A stretch of DNA of 64,000 nucleotides, taken from NCBI GenBank assembly GCA_038239345.1, contig JBBSEX010000002.1, positions 434,001 to 498,000 on the forward strand, given 5' to 3'. The translations under genes and the position numbers were made by a program. The notes beneath the pieces are model-generated. The model was not told where the DNA came from. It did not search any database and saw only the letters and a program-made list of their open reading frames with translations. Each line of letters begins with the position of its first letter. Position 1 is the stretch's first letter. Positions 16,824 through 24,130 of this stretch are shown here, in pieces. The stretch is from JBBSEX01 sp038239345. GTDB taxonomy: Bacteria > Acidobacteriota > Terriglobia > Bryobacterales > Bryobacteraceae.

Positions 16824-16897
16824 TCCCCGATCGTCTAATGGTAGGACAGCGGCCTTTGGAGCCGTGAATCGTGGTTCGAATCCATGTCGGGGAGCCA
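16824..16897 (+). tRNA. tRNA-Gln (anticodon UUG), CCA encoded
   Basis: A complete cloverleaf can be drawn. Acceptor stem TCCCCGA/TCGGGGA, D-arm with GTC/GAC, anticodon stem GCGGC/GCCGT with loop CTTTGGA (anticodon TTG), and T-arm CGTGG/CCATG with loop TTCGAAT. Discriminator G is followed by an encoded CCA. The glutamine identity follows from the anticodon. Accessory-type genes begin about 390 bp downstream. Confidence 0.97.
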
Positions 16898-17288
16898 CAC
16901 CCTGAATTCAACAAATCCGTGCTCACAACCTGACAACCCGAATTCTTGTTATGAACAAGTCGTGTCTCGTTAATTTGCTTAGGCCCAATTGCCAGAATGG
17001 GAGGGGTTGCATTCGATGACGACGGTGTTTCGTAGAGGGCTTACCAAATGGACCGAATTAGTAGAGTGGCGCACGGATACCGGCGCATTTAATTAACAAT
17101 TTAGGTAGAGGGTTGCACGAGGGCTGGTACAAAAAAGCGAATCATCAGGCGGCTGAGGGTCTTCCTGGTGGGAGAAAGATTCTGGGTCATGCCGCATTCG
17201 GAGTACCTTAGCCGGAAGGGGCAGCGGGTCGAAGGCTCCGAAGTGAAGCCGTACGGATGCGACTGTAGCACGATTGCGGCATACTGTA
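16898..17288. other. Gene-free stretch 3' of tRNA-Gln
   Basis: About 390 bp with no convincing gene. Short minus-strand frames exist between 17093 and 17311 but have no start-site context or recognisable motif. The segment 16898-17100 is noticeably more AT-rich than its surroundings. The position directly after a tRNA is typical for decayed ends of integrated elements. Confidence 0.35.
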
Positions 17289-18737
17289 ATGACGTCCACT
17301 TCAGCAATCACGCCGCCGCCCCACGATGACCGCCGCTGGCGGCTTCAGACCTGGCTGGGCATCCAGGCCGGGACCAAGCCAAGAGTTTACGCGCAAATTT
17401 TCGCGGCAGCCGAGATTGACAGCCTTACTTATTGGCTTGAGATCTTTTTTGCGGCCGGTATCGCCACTTTCGGTTTGGTGGAAAGCAGCCCCGCGGTGAT
17501 CATCGGTGCCATGCTGATCTCTCCTTTGATGGGGCCGATCATGGGAACTGGCTTGGCGCTGGCCGTTGGAGACCTCTACCTGGGGCTGAAGGCCGTACTT
17601 AACCTCGTCGCGAGCATCGCCGTATCCGTCGCGTTCTCCGGTTTTTTGGTGTGGCTCCTGCCCTTCCACTCCGCGACCCCGGAAATCCTCTTACGGACGA
17701 CGCCGAATTTGCTCGATCTCGGAATCGCCCTACTGTCCGGTTTGGCAGGTTCGGTTGTCGTCTCCAGAGGAAGTGGCGACGGAGTGACCGCGCTGCCCGG
17801 CGTTGCGATCGCCGTGGCGTTGATGCCACCGTTATGCACGATGGGCTTTGGTTTAGGAAGCGGGATAAACCTTGAAATTATGGGAGGGGCTGGCCTTCTG
17901 TTTCTGACGAACCTGGTCGCCATTGTTTCGAGTGCATTCCTTGTGTTCCTCCTTGTTGGCCTGAACACCGCGGAGGTGCAGAAGGTGATGGAGGAATCTC
18001 GACGCGACGAGCGTTTCGCGCAGTTTCTTTCGGGCGCCCGTGTCGGCCGATTCTTTTCTAACGGGGGCAGGCTCCACTGGCGCGTCCTGATGATACTGAT
18101 CCTCCTGGCGGCCATTTCAGTACCGCTGTACCGAGCGCTACTTCAGGTTGCTGGCGAAACAGTCACCCGAGCTGCGGTTCAGGACGAATTGAAACGACTC
18201 GCTCCTGCGGATACTCTTGTCTTGCAGCAGGTAAACGTTGCGAAGGAAGGAGTGGCTATACATATCATTTCCACGAAGCCCATCGCCGATTCAAAGGTCG
18301 CGGAGGTGCGCCAGGATCTGATTCGTCGAACCGGTCAAGACGTCCAGCTTTCAGTCGAAGCCGTCGCCAGCAAACGCGAGCTGTCCGACCTTATGCAGCG
18401 TCTGGCGCGGCCTGCCCCGGTTGTCGTCAAAGAGAAAGCAATCGAAGAGATCCAGAAGGAACTGCTCGACAAGGTTCGAGCCGCCCTGCAGGACATATGG
18501 CCTTCGTCAGACGCCCCAATACATGACTTTAGTGTGGCTTTGAACTATCGGACTGGAATCGCAATCAGCGTCCACTACGAATCTGAAAAGGACTTGGGAG
18601 ACGTTCCGATCAAGATGGTTCAGCAAAGCCTGCAGAACAAGCTTGCGATGCCGGACCTTTCACTGGCCGCCGCCAGATTGCCCCAGGCAGACACCAAGAA
18701 GCGGCTGCCGACACCTGCTAAGCGAAAGCACCGGTAG
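17289..18737 (+). CDS. DUF389 family integral membrane protein
   Basis: Membrane protein of unknown function with the DUF389 core: a run of about six membrane segments with 'ESSPAVIIGAMLISPLMGPIMG' (here cited in part: IIGAMLISPLMGPI) and 'LPGVAIAVALMPPLCTMGFG'. This region spans about residues 45-230 and is followed by a soluble C-terminal half with a further membrane segment near residue 275. I chose the ATG over a TTG 15 nt upstream. It is followed 9 nt later by a CPA1 antiporter, so the two are probably co-transcribed. Family function is not experimentally established; a transport-related role is inference. Confidence 0.88.
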   Translation: MTSTSAITPPPHDDRRWRLQTWLGIQAGTKPRVYAQIFAAAEIDSLTYWLEIFFAAGIATFGLVESSPAVIIGAMLISPLMGPIMGTGLALAVGDLYLGLKAVLNLVASIAVSVAFSGFLVWLLPFHSATPEILLRTTPNLLDLGIALLSGLAGSVVVSRGSGDGVTALPGVAIAVALMPPLCTMGFGLGSGINLEIMGGAGLLFLTNLVAIVSSAFLVFLLVGLNTAEVQKVMEESRRDERFAQFLSGARVGRFFSNGGRLHWRVLMILILLAAISVPLYRALLQVAGETVTRAAVQDELKRLAPADTLVLQQVNVAKEGVAIHIISTKPIADSKVAEVRQDLIRRTGQDVQLSVEAVASKRELSDLMQRLARPAPVVVKEKAIEEIQKELLDKVRAALQDIWPSSDAPIHDFSVALNYRTGIAISVHYESEKDLGDVPIKMVQQSLQNKLAMPDLSLAAARLPQADTKKRLPTPAKRKHR

Positions 18738-18746
18738 AGCGGCAAG

Positions 18747-19922
18747 ATGGAATTAGATATTCAATCCGGCGCACTGCTGCTGCTTCTTGCGGCAGTAGTT
18801 GCCATGGTGACCCGCAGACTTCGTCTCCCTTACAGTGTCGGATTAGTCGTGGCAGGAATTTGTTTGGCGTTCTTGCCTTTCGCGCCTAAGGTCACGCTAA
18901 CCAAGGATCTTATTTTCACGGTGCTGCTACCCCCTATCCTGTTTGAGGCTGCCTTCTACCTTCATTGGAAGCAACTCCGTCGTGATTTCGCAGTAGTCAT
19001 CGTTCTGGCAACCGCGGGTGTGGTGCTGTCGGCGGCGGTGACTGCCGTGGGGATGCACTACATCGCCCAATGGAACTGGATCAGCGCGCTGGTTTTCGGA
19101 GTTTTGATCGCCGCCACCGACCCCGTTTCAGTTATCGCGACCTTCAAGGAGGCCAAAGCTCACGGCCGGCTACTGTTGCTCATTGAGGCGGAGAGCCTAT
19201 TTAACGACGGCACCGCTGCTGTAGCGTTCGGCCTGGTGGTCGCTATAGCGGCCGGGCAGCAACCAGGCACTGTGGCCATTGCCGCCACCCTTCTTAAGAC
19301 AATCGGCGGGGGGATCGTTTGCGGAGGGATCGTATCCATTGCCGCGCTCTTGTTGGTGGGAAAGACTGACGATCACCTTGTTGAAATTACCTTTACGACC
19401 GTGGCTGCCTACGGCTCCTTCCTGCTTGCTGAACATTTCGGTCTGTCGGGAGTCTTAGCGACAATCACTGCCGGCCTTGTCTTGGGGAATTCCAGGTTCT
19501 TCGGGAGAATCTCCGACAAGGGCGAAGAGGCACTGCACGCATTTTGGGAGTATGCCGCGTTTGTCTCTAACTCAATGGTGTTCCTTTTGATCGGCATGCA
19601 TGAAGCACATCAGGATTTCGCTGCCGTGTGGGGTTCTGCTCTGATCGCGATTGTTTTGGTAATCTTGGGACGCGCGCTGGCTATCTACCCCTGCTGTCTG
19701 CTGTTCTCCCGATCATCGCTACGTGTTACGTTGCGGCACCAGCATGTCTTATTCTGGGGAGGAATGCGCGGGACTGTCGCACTCGCGCTGGCGCTCGGAC
19801 TTCCTCCCGAACTTCCCGAACGCGAGACCATCGTAACGATCAGCTTTGCTGTGGTGGCGTTTTCGGTTTTTGCGCAAGGCTTAACAATCACATCGGTGCT
19901 CCGCAGGACCGGAGAGATATAA
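18747..19922 (+). CDS. CPA1-type Na+/H+ antiporter
   Basis: Inner-membrane cation/proton antiporter. The 391-residue protein has about eleven hydrophobic segments. It carries the conserved 'FEAAFYLHW' and 'AATDPVSVIATFKE' motifs (the T-D-P unwound helix), 'IEAESLFNDGTAAVAF' with the N-D ion-binding pair, and 'FWGGMRGTVALALAL' near the C-terminus. There is no cytoplasmic regulatory tail, unlike longer NhaP proteins. Directly downstream of the DUF389 gene. Substrate preference (Na+, K+ or both) cannot be read from sequence. Confidence 0.93.
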   Translation: MELDIQSGALLLLLAAVVAMVTRRLRLPYSVGLVVAGICLAFLPFAPKVTLTKDLIFTVLLPPILFEAAFYLHWKQLRRDFAVVIVLATAGVVLSAAVTAVGMHYIAQWNWISALVFGVLIAATDPVSVIATFKEAKAHGRLLLLIEAESLFNDGTAAVAFGLVVAIAAGQQPGTVAIAATLLKTIGGGIVCGGIVSIAALLLVGKTDDHLVEITFTTVAAYGSFLLAEHFGLSGVLATITAGLVLGNSRFFGRISDKGEEALHAFWEYAAFVSNSMVFLLIGMHEAHQDFAAVWGSALIAIVLVILGRALAIYPCCLLFSRSSLRVTLRHQHVLFWGGMRGTVALALALGLPPELPERETIVTISFAVVAFSVFAQGLTITSVLRRTGEI

Positions 19923-20001
19923 CCGGCTCGACGACGCCTTGCCGCAAAGGACAATCCCTGAAAGCCCGGGCGATTTCGCTGCGACCATTCATAACCTATA
20001 G

Positions 20002-20014
20002 GTGGTTCGAATCC
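20002..20014 (+). repeat. 13-bp copy of the tRNA-Gln T-arm
   Basis: GTGGTTCGAATCC is identical to the T-arm of the upstream tRNA-Gln (16871-16883). Flanking bases do not form a T-stem or acceptor stem here, so it is not a tRNA gene. It may be a decayed attachment site or tRNA remnant bordering the DUF389-antiporter segment. Confidence 0.4.
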
Positions 20015-20057
20015 CAGCATTCTCTACGCAGCAAGCCATACCATACACTCAAACTAC

Positions 20058-20942
20058 ATGCTAAACGGGGGCTATGCTTACACCACAATCATCAGCAGCA
20101 AGTACCACGGACAAACCCTGCTCTCCCACTTGGCGAGCCTTTACTCCCACTCCACCCCACAAGCCTGGCAACTAAAACTGAACAACGGCGAAGTAACCCT
20201 CAATGGCGTCACTGCCACCGGAAGCGAATCGGTCACTGTAGGCCAAACCCTTGTCTGGAACCGTCCACCCTGGAACGAACCAGACTCCCCGCAGCACTTC
20301 GAAGTCCTGTTTGAAGACCGCTATCTGTTGGCCGTCAACAAACCCAGCGGGCTGCCCACCCTGCCCGGCGGCGGCTTCATGGAGAACACCCTCTTGCGCT
20401 TGGTGCAAAAGCAAACCCCCAACGCAAACCCTGTCCACCGGTTGGGCCGAGCCACCACCGGCATCGTCCTCTTCGCCAAAACACCGCAGGCGGCCGCTAA
20501 TCTATTCGCAAACTGGAACACACCCGAAATTCAAAAAATCTACCGGGCACTGGCTCAAAACTTTGCCCAGCACGACGCCTACGAAATTCTCACACCCATC
20601 GGCCTCGTACCGCACCCGCTCATCGGTTCTGTGTGGGCGGCCAGCCCAAGTGGCAAACCGTCAAAGTCGTTGGCAAAGGTGATCTCACGCACTACGAGCA
20701 CCACAACATTTGAGGTAAGCCTGAATTCGGGCCGCCCTCATCAGATCAGAATCCATCTGGCATCCATCGGCCATCCCCTGGTAGGCGATCCTCTGTACGG
20801 CTTAACCGGCCAGCCTCTTGAAAATCTCCCCGGCCTCCCCGGCGATGGAGGATATTTCCTGCACGCCCAATATCTGAGATTCCAGCACCCCATCACCGGA
20901 GAACAAATCAATCTTGAAGCAGCGTCGCCGTCCGGATTCTAG
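20058..20942 (+). CDS. RluA-like pseudouridine synthase, catalytic Asp replaced by Gly
   Basis: Resembles RluA-family RNA pseudouridine synthases: an N-terminal S4-like segment, then 'LLAVNKPSGLPTLPGG', the active-site region 'PVHRLGRATTGIVLFAKT' and the C-terminal 'GRPHQIRIHLASIGHPLVGDPLYG' (cited in part: HQIRIHLASIGHPLVGDPLYG). In canonical members the active-site motif is H-R-L-D; here it is H-R-L-G. An H-R-L-G variant occurs, as far as I recall, in a plant/cyanobacterial subfamily. Base usage (many ACC, CCC, AAC, CAA codons) differs from neighbouring genes, which suggests acquisition by transfer. RNA target unknown. Confidence 0.85.
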   Translation: MLNGGYAYTTIISSKYHGQTLLSHLASLYSHSTPQAWQLKLNNGEVTLNGVTATGSESVTVGQTLVWNRPPWNEPDSPQHFEVLFEDRYLLAVNKPSGLPTLPGGGFMENTLLRLVQKQTPNANPVHRLGRATTGIVLFAKTPQAAANLFANWNTPEIQKIYRALAQNFAQHDAYEILTPIGLVPHPLIGSVWAASPSGKPSKSLAKVISRTTSTTTFEVSLNSGRPHQIRIHLASIGHPLVGDPLYGLTGQPLENLPGLPGDGGYFLHAQYLRFQHPITGEQINLEAASPSGF

Positions 20943-21235
20943 TTGCATCAGTAGGTTCACCGGAATCAAATCGGGGTGGCCGTTGAAGGTGCGCGACCCC
21001 GCAATTCCGAATCCTAACGAAGCGAGCTTTATTACACTCCGATGATGGTGGTCATCAGGTCCATGCGCCAAAGACGGAGCATGGGGGTTACTTTATGGTG
21101 CACCCAACTCGCGTCTTGTACTTGTTTTACAAGACACGATAGAAGAGCTACGAAGTGAAACGCTCTTGCTGCGTTCAGCAGTTATTGGTGTAAAGGAAGC
21201 AAAGTCTTTCAGCAGATTCAGGTAGGAAGCTTGAG
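20943..21235. other. Intergenic region with an 8-bp inverted repeat
   Basis: Nearly 300 bp between the RluA-like gene and a short gene remnant. Apart from the inverted repeat at 21113-21135 and a purine-rich AGGTAGGAAG just before the remnant's ATG, I see no feature. Confidence 0.3.
21113..21135. repeat. Inverted repeat GTCTTGTA/TACAAGAC
   Basis: Perfect 8-bp arms around a 7-nt loop, about 100 bp upstream of the 54-codon remnant. No T-run follows in either direction, so an operator or RNA hairpin is more likely than a terminator. Possibly a leftover of the original control region of the remnant gene. Confidence 0.35.
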
Positions 21236-21400
21236 ATGATCATCACTCCCACGTTCACGTCCGGGTTCGACGCGAATTTTGGCGTCAACGCAAGCGCTGC
21301 CAAGGCAGCATGGATCGCGGCCGCAAAAGTCTTCACTGACCCCATTCACATCAACATCACAGTGGTCATCTCGCGTGAAGCTCTTGGACCCTCTCGATAA
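21236..21400 (+). pseudogene. N-terminal fragment of an NF038122-like metalloprotease/PEP-CTERM protein
   Basis: A 54-codon frame with a good ribosome binding region (GGTAGGAAG). The product begins MIITPTFTSGFDANFGVNAS and continues with 'AAKVFTDPIHINITVVIS'. This pattern (a Phe-containing strand with S-x-x-F/D, an Ala-rich helix, then F-x-D-P-I-x-I-N-I) matches the start of the mature domain of secreted NF038122-type metalloproteases. Those proteins are several hundred residues long; here the frame stops after 'ALGPSR'. It lacks a signal peptide and the HExxH region, so I read it as a truncated remnant. Confidence 0.5.
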
Positions 21401-21411
21401 GCCGCAACACA

Positions 21412-22218
21412 CTACATACCGCCAAAGGCGATCGCTACGGATAGCCCCAAACCAAATATCAAAATCGAGAGCACTGTCATCCCAGTGAGCAGCATCTTCG
21501 ATACGGGTTTCGCACCATCGTCCATCACCATCTCGCCCTCTTCTTGCAGACCGCCCGAGCGCTCGCCAGGTGGTCTTACCGTCATCATGCCGTGCTTCAT
21601 GTGTCGGGATACCAACCACCAATTCATGGGATACGCGGTGATGAATCCGACAAGAAGTGCCATCGACATAACGAACCAGAATGAAGGCCCCGACGGATCG
21701 TGGCTTACCGCATTGCTTGCCATTGCCAACGTCATCGCAGGCACCATTCCGGCCATAAGGAAGTTCATTGACAGCAATTCCGGGAAAAAAGTACTGGAGA
21801 GCGCACGTCGATAGGAACCGCCTGCCATGTTCCGCATGAACAGAGATTGGAAGATACTCCATCCGAACCCGAAGCCCAGAACGTACTCCAGCGCGATGTC
21901 TGTCGTCTTTGGCAGGTGGAACAAGCTGGCGATGACGGCACCCACCAGGATGCCCAGACCATCGCCGGCCACACAATGCATGGTCGAACCCAGAACCTGT
22001 CTCCACCTCGTCGCAACATAGCGTTCGTGGAGCCCAGGGAGTGGTTCGCGACAACCTAATACATAGAGAAACGCACCCAGTGGCCCAGTGTACGCGGTGA
22101 GTAAGACGAACCCCCACTTGAGGACCGGGGATGCCGGCGTGGTACGAATGTCAACCACCACAAACAACAGCGATAGGGCAGTAAGAAGAAACCATAGAAG
22201 CATTACGCCATTCAGCAT
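21412..22218 (-). CDS. DUF4396 membrane protein
   Basis: Polytopic inner-membrane protein of 268 residues with about seven hydrophobic segments. The DUF4396 core is seen from about residue 70: 'STMHCVAGDGLGILVGAVI', 'GFGFGWSIFQSLFMRNMAGG', 'EFLSMNFLMAGM'-like and 'NWWLVSRHMKHGMM'. His and Met residues placed in or near membrane segments could bind metal, but no function is established. A ribosome binding site AAGG lies 8 nt before the ATG. It is the last gene of the minus-strand run that begins with tolC, 87 nt after the CBS gene. Confidence 0.85.
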   Translation of the reverse strand: MLNGVMLLWFLLTALSLLFVVVDIRTTPASPVLKWGFVLLTAYTGPLGAFLYVLGCREPLPGLHERYVATRWRQVLGSTMHCVAGDGLGILVGAVIASLFHLPKTTDIALEYVLGFGFGWSIFQSLFMRNMAGGSYRRALSSTFFPELLSMNFLMAGMVPAMTLAMASNAVSHDPSGPSFWFVMSMALLVGFITAYPMNWWLVSRHMKHGMMTVRPPGERSGGLQEEGEMVMDDGAKPVSKMLLTGMTVLSILIFGLGLSVAIAFGGM

Positions 22219-22305
22219 TGTAGACCTTATAGATCTTGATCCCAGGCATCATCCTGGGAGTGATTCTCATTGCTTTTGAGGAATGGAATTCCGCACCTTC
22301 TTTCG

Positions 22306-22698
22306 TTAAGGTCTATTAGGAGAAGGCAGATGCGAAGCGTTTAGTGTGCCGCAGCAAGCGCCTTCCTCATCTACGACCGGCAAGCTGGTGGCGCGATGCT
22401 CATGAAGTTTTCGGTGTCCTTCTTCGACCGGCTCATGCGTGCTGCAGCACGCGGAGGCAGGCCGCATTATCTCCTCGACGCGAACATCCGAAGCAAGTCG
22501 GTTATCAGCCGCAACGCTACAACATACGTCGCGCTCGGTGACGACGCCGACTAGCTTGCGGGTTTTTGTATCCTGAACGACCGGCGTGCAACCGCATCCA
22601 GAATCGCGCATTGCGAGCGCAGCTTTTGTCACCGTGTCTTTCGGCGTGCAGCACGAAGACGCTTCTATTGGTTTCATCACATCTTTACAGCAACTCAT
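22306..22698 (-). CDS. Cysteine-rich tandem CBS-domain protein
   Basis: A 130-residue protein made of two CBS motifs ('DVMKPIEA...', 'LVGVVTERDV...', 'EIMRPASA...', 'TSLPVVDEEG'). CBS pairs normally bind adenine nucleotides and regulate partners. Five CC pairs and one CGC give twelve cysteines. Most CC pairs replace hydrophobic positions such as the V-V of 'R-D-V-V' and the L-V of 'G-x-L-V-G'. This suggests metal binding or redox sensing on a CBS scaffold (inference). GGAGAG lies 7-12 nt before the ATG. Its neighbours are SRPBCC and DUF4396 genes in an efflux operon. CBS proteins are common in oxygen-limitation gene sets. Confidence 0.9.
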   Translation of the reverse strand: MSCCKDVMKPIEASSCCTPKDTVTKAALAMRDSGCGCTPVVQDTKTRKLVGVVTERDVCCSVAADNRLASDVRVEEIMRPASACCSTHEPVEEGHRKLHEHRATSLPVVDEEGACCGTLNASHLPSPNRP

Positions 22699-22770
22699 TT
22701 TCTTCTCTCCATTTTTTAGATTTAAAACTCGTTCACCAATTCATTTGAGGGCAGCCCGCCCGGGGGCATC

Positions 22771-23340
22771 CTACGGCCATCCCTGTTGTTCTGGCCGCGG
22801 GCTGGCCGATACCGCGAGTCGCGGCAGCGGAACTTCGCCCGACTCGGCTTCCAGGTACGTTTTGAAATAGACGACTTCTCTATTTGCGTGTTCAAACACG
22901 GCTCTTTGTCCGTCATACAAATGGACAAAGCCCCAGTACAATAATTTGCCGAACAAGGAATCCGAGTAGTCCATAAAGACATCGTGGGCGAGCTCCCATC
23001 CATCCCCAGCGTTGGTAAGGGTCGCGGTTCCGCCTTCAGCTATCCGAATTTTCAAGAGGCCTCCGAGGAATCTGTATTTTGCAATTCCTGTCCATACACA
23101 AACCCTCGGGTGGTCGACGTAGAGAAAGTGCCCGCTTAGGTCAGCGAATACGCCGGCGACGTATTCCTGCTGGTGAAACCTCGCTCCGGTCTCGGGCAGT
23201 CCACTCCTACTGAAGAGTTCCAGTCCTCTGTGTTCAAGCGGATTTGACGCAGTCCAGTTTTTAGGATCAGAGGCAAAATCCCAGATACGTTCGGGGGACG
23301 TGTCGTGAATAACTGCGGATACTCGTTGTGTTAGTAACAT
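22771..23340 (-). CDS. SRPBCC (START/polyketide-cyclase-like) family protein
   Basis: A 189-residue cytoplasmic protein with the SRPBCC fold pattern: an N-terminal strand 'RVSAVIHDTSPERIWDFASD' (the typical I-x-A-P/S-x-E-x-V/I-W-x-x-x-x-D), central strands, and a long C-terminal helix region. Such proteins bind hydrophobic ligands in a deep pocket; the ligand here is unknown. I chose the ATG 9 nt inside the longer GTG frame because AAGGG is correctly spaced from it. It follows the ABC ATPase by 19 nt, so it belongs to the same operon. Confidence 0.82.
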   Translation of the reverse strand: MLLTQRVSAVIHDTSPERIWDFASDPKNWTASNPLEHRGLELFSRSGLPETGARFHQQEYVAGVFADLSGHFLYVDHPRVCVWTGIAKYRFLGGLLKIRIAEGGTATLTNAGDGWELAHDVFMDYSDSLFGKLLYWGFVHLYDGQRAVFEHANREVVYFKTYLEAESGEVPLPRLAVSASPRPEQQGWP

Positions 23341-23359
23341 ATATGTCACCCTTCATGAA

Positions 23360-24121
23360 TCAGTGGAAGGCCTCTACTTGCGCCTGGTGTTCAGCGGATT
23401 TCGGTTCGTCTTTTGAGGCCGCGCCATTAGCCTTTGATTGGCTCTCATCGCTGGTGACCAGCCCGTCCACCAATTGAAGAACCCGGTCAACCTCACCGAT
23501 CATGCGCTCGTCGTGAGTCACGACCAAGATTGCGGTACCGTGATCCGTGCTCACCTTGCGCAACATTCGCATCACGCTGAGACCTCGGTCGGTATCCAGT
23601 GACGCAGTCGGTTCGTCAGCGAGAATCATCGCCGGACTGTTTGCCAGAGCGCGTGCGATTGCTACGCGCTGTCTCTCGCCTCCGGATAGCTTTTCCGGAA
23701 GCTGACCGGCACGGTCCGTCACTTCCAAGTAATCAAGTAACTCGACGGCGCGGGTATGGGCCTTTCCGCTGGACGTGCCAATCAGATCCATCGGAAGCGT
23801 AATATTCTCCTCCGCCGTAAGAAACGGAATCAAGTTGGAAAACTGAAAAATGAAGCCGATCTTCTCGCGGCGCAGGCGTTGGAAATCCCTCTTACCGCCC
23901 TTGTAGATGTTGTCGCCGTCCAGGATCAGCTCCCCTTGCGTCGGCGCGGTGACAAGTCCCAAGATCATTAAGAGCGTGGTCTTGCCCGATCCGCTCGGAC
24001 CCATGATGGCAAGCAGTTCGCCCTTGTTGACGGCAAGGTCTATTCCTTTAAGCGCTTCGACTTTTGCTCGCCCTTGCCCATACGTCATAACCAGCTTTTT
24101 GGTTTCGATCGCGTGTTCCAT
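23360..24121 (-). CDS. ABC transporter ATP-binding protein (MacB/LolD/DevA type)
   Basis: A 253-residue ATPase with Walker A 'GPSGSGKTT', signature 'LSGGERQRVAIARAL', Walker B 'MILADEPTASLDT' and H-loop 'VTHDERM'. The sequence type (early 'VKLLMTYGQG'-like strand, 'RREKIGFIFQFSNLIPFLT') is that of the MacB/LolD/DevA class, which moves lipids, peptides or small molecules across the periplasm rather than importing. The C-terminal 25 residues are charged and low complexity. It is 9 nt after the permease gene, in an operon with adaptor and TolC, so a tripartite exporter is inferred. Confidence 0.93.
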   Translation of the reverse strand: MEHAIETKKLVMTYGQGRAKVEALKGIDLAVNKGELLAIMGPSGSGKTTLLMILGLVTAPTQGELILDGDNIYKGGKRDFQRLRREKIGFIFQFSNLIPFLTAEENITLPMDLIGTSSGKAHTRAVELLDYLEVTDRAGQLPEKLSGGERQRVAIARALANSPAMILADEPTASLDTDRGLSVMRMLRKVSTDHGTAILVVTHDERMIGEVDRVLQLVDGLVTSDESQSKANGAASKDEPKSAEHQAQVEAFH

Positions 24122-24130
24122 ATTTAGTTC

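Noticed and set aside
17230..17275. Short similarity to group II intron domain V (AGCCGTACGG)
   Set aside because: The 34-nt hairpin with a GAAA-type loop cannot be formed and no reverse transcriptase frame is near.
17093..17311. Two overlapping minus-strand frames of about 70 codons
   Set aside because: No start-site context, no family pattern, and the region overlaps the start of the DUF389 gene. Possibly a decayed sequence but not supportable as a gene.
20002..20030. Second tRNA gene suggested by the T-arm-like sequence
   Set aside because: T-stem and acceptor stem do not pair and no anticodon arm is upstream; treated as a repeat only.
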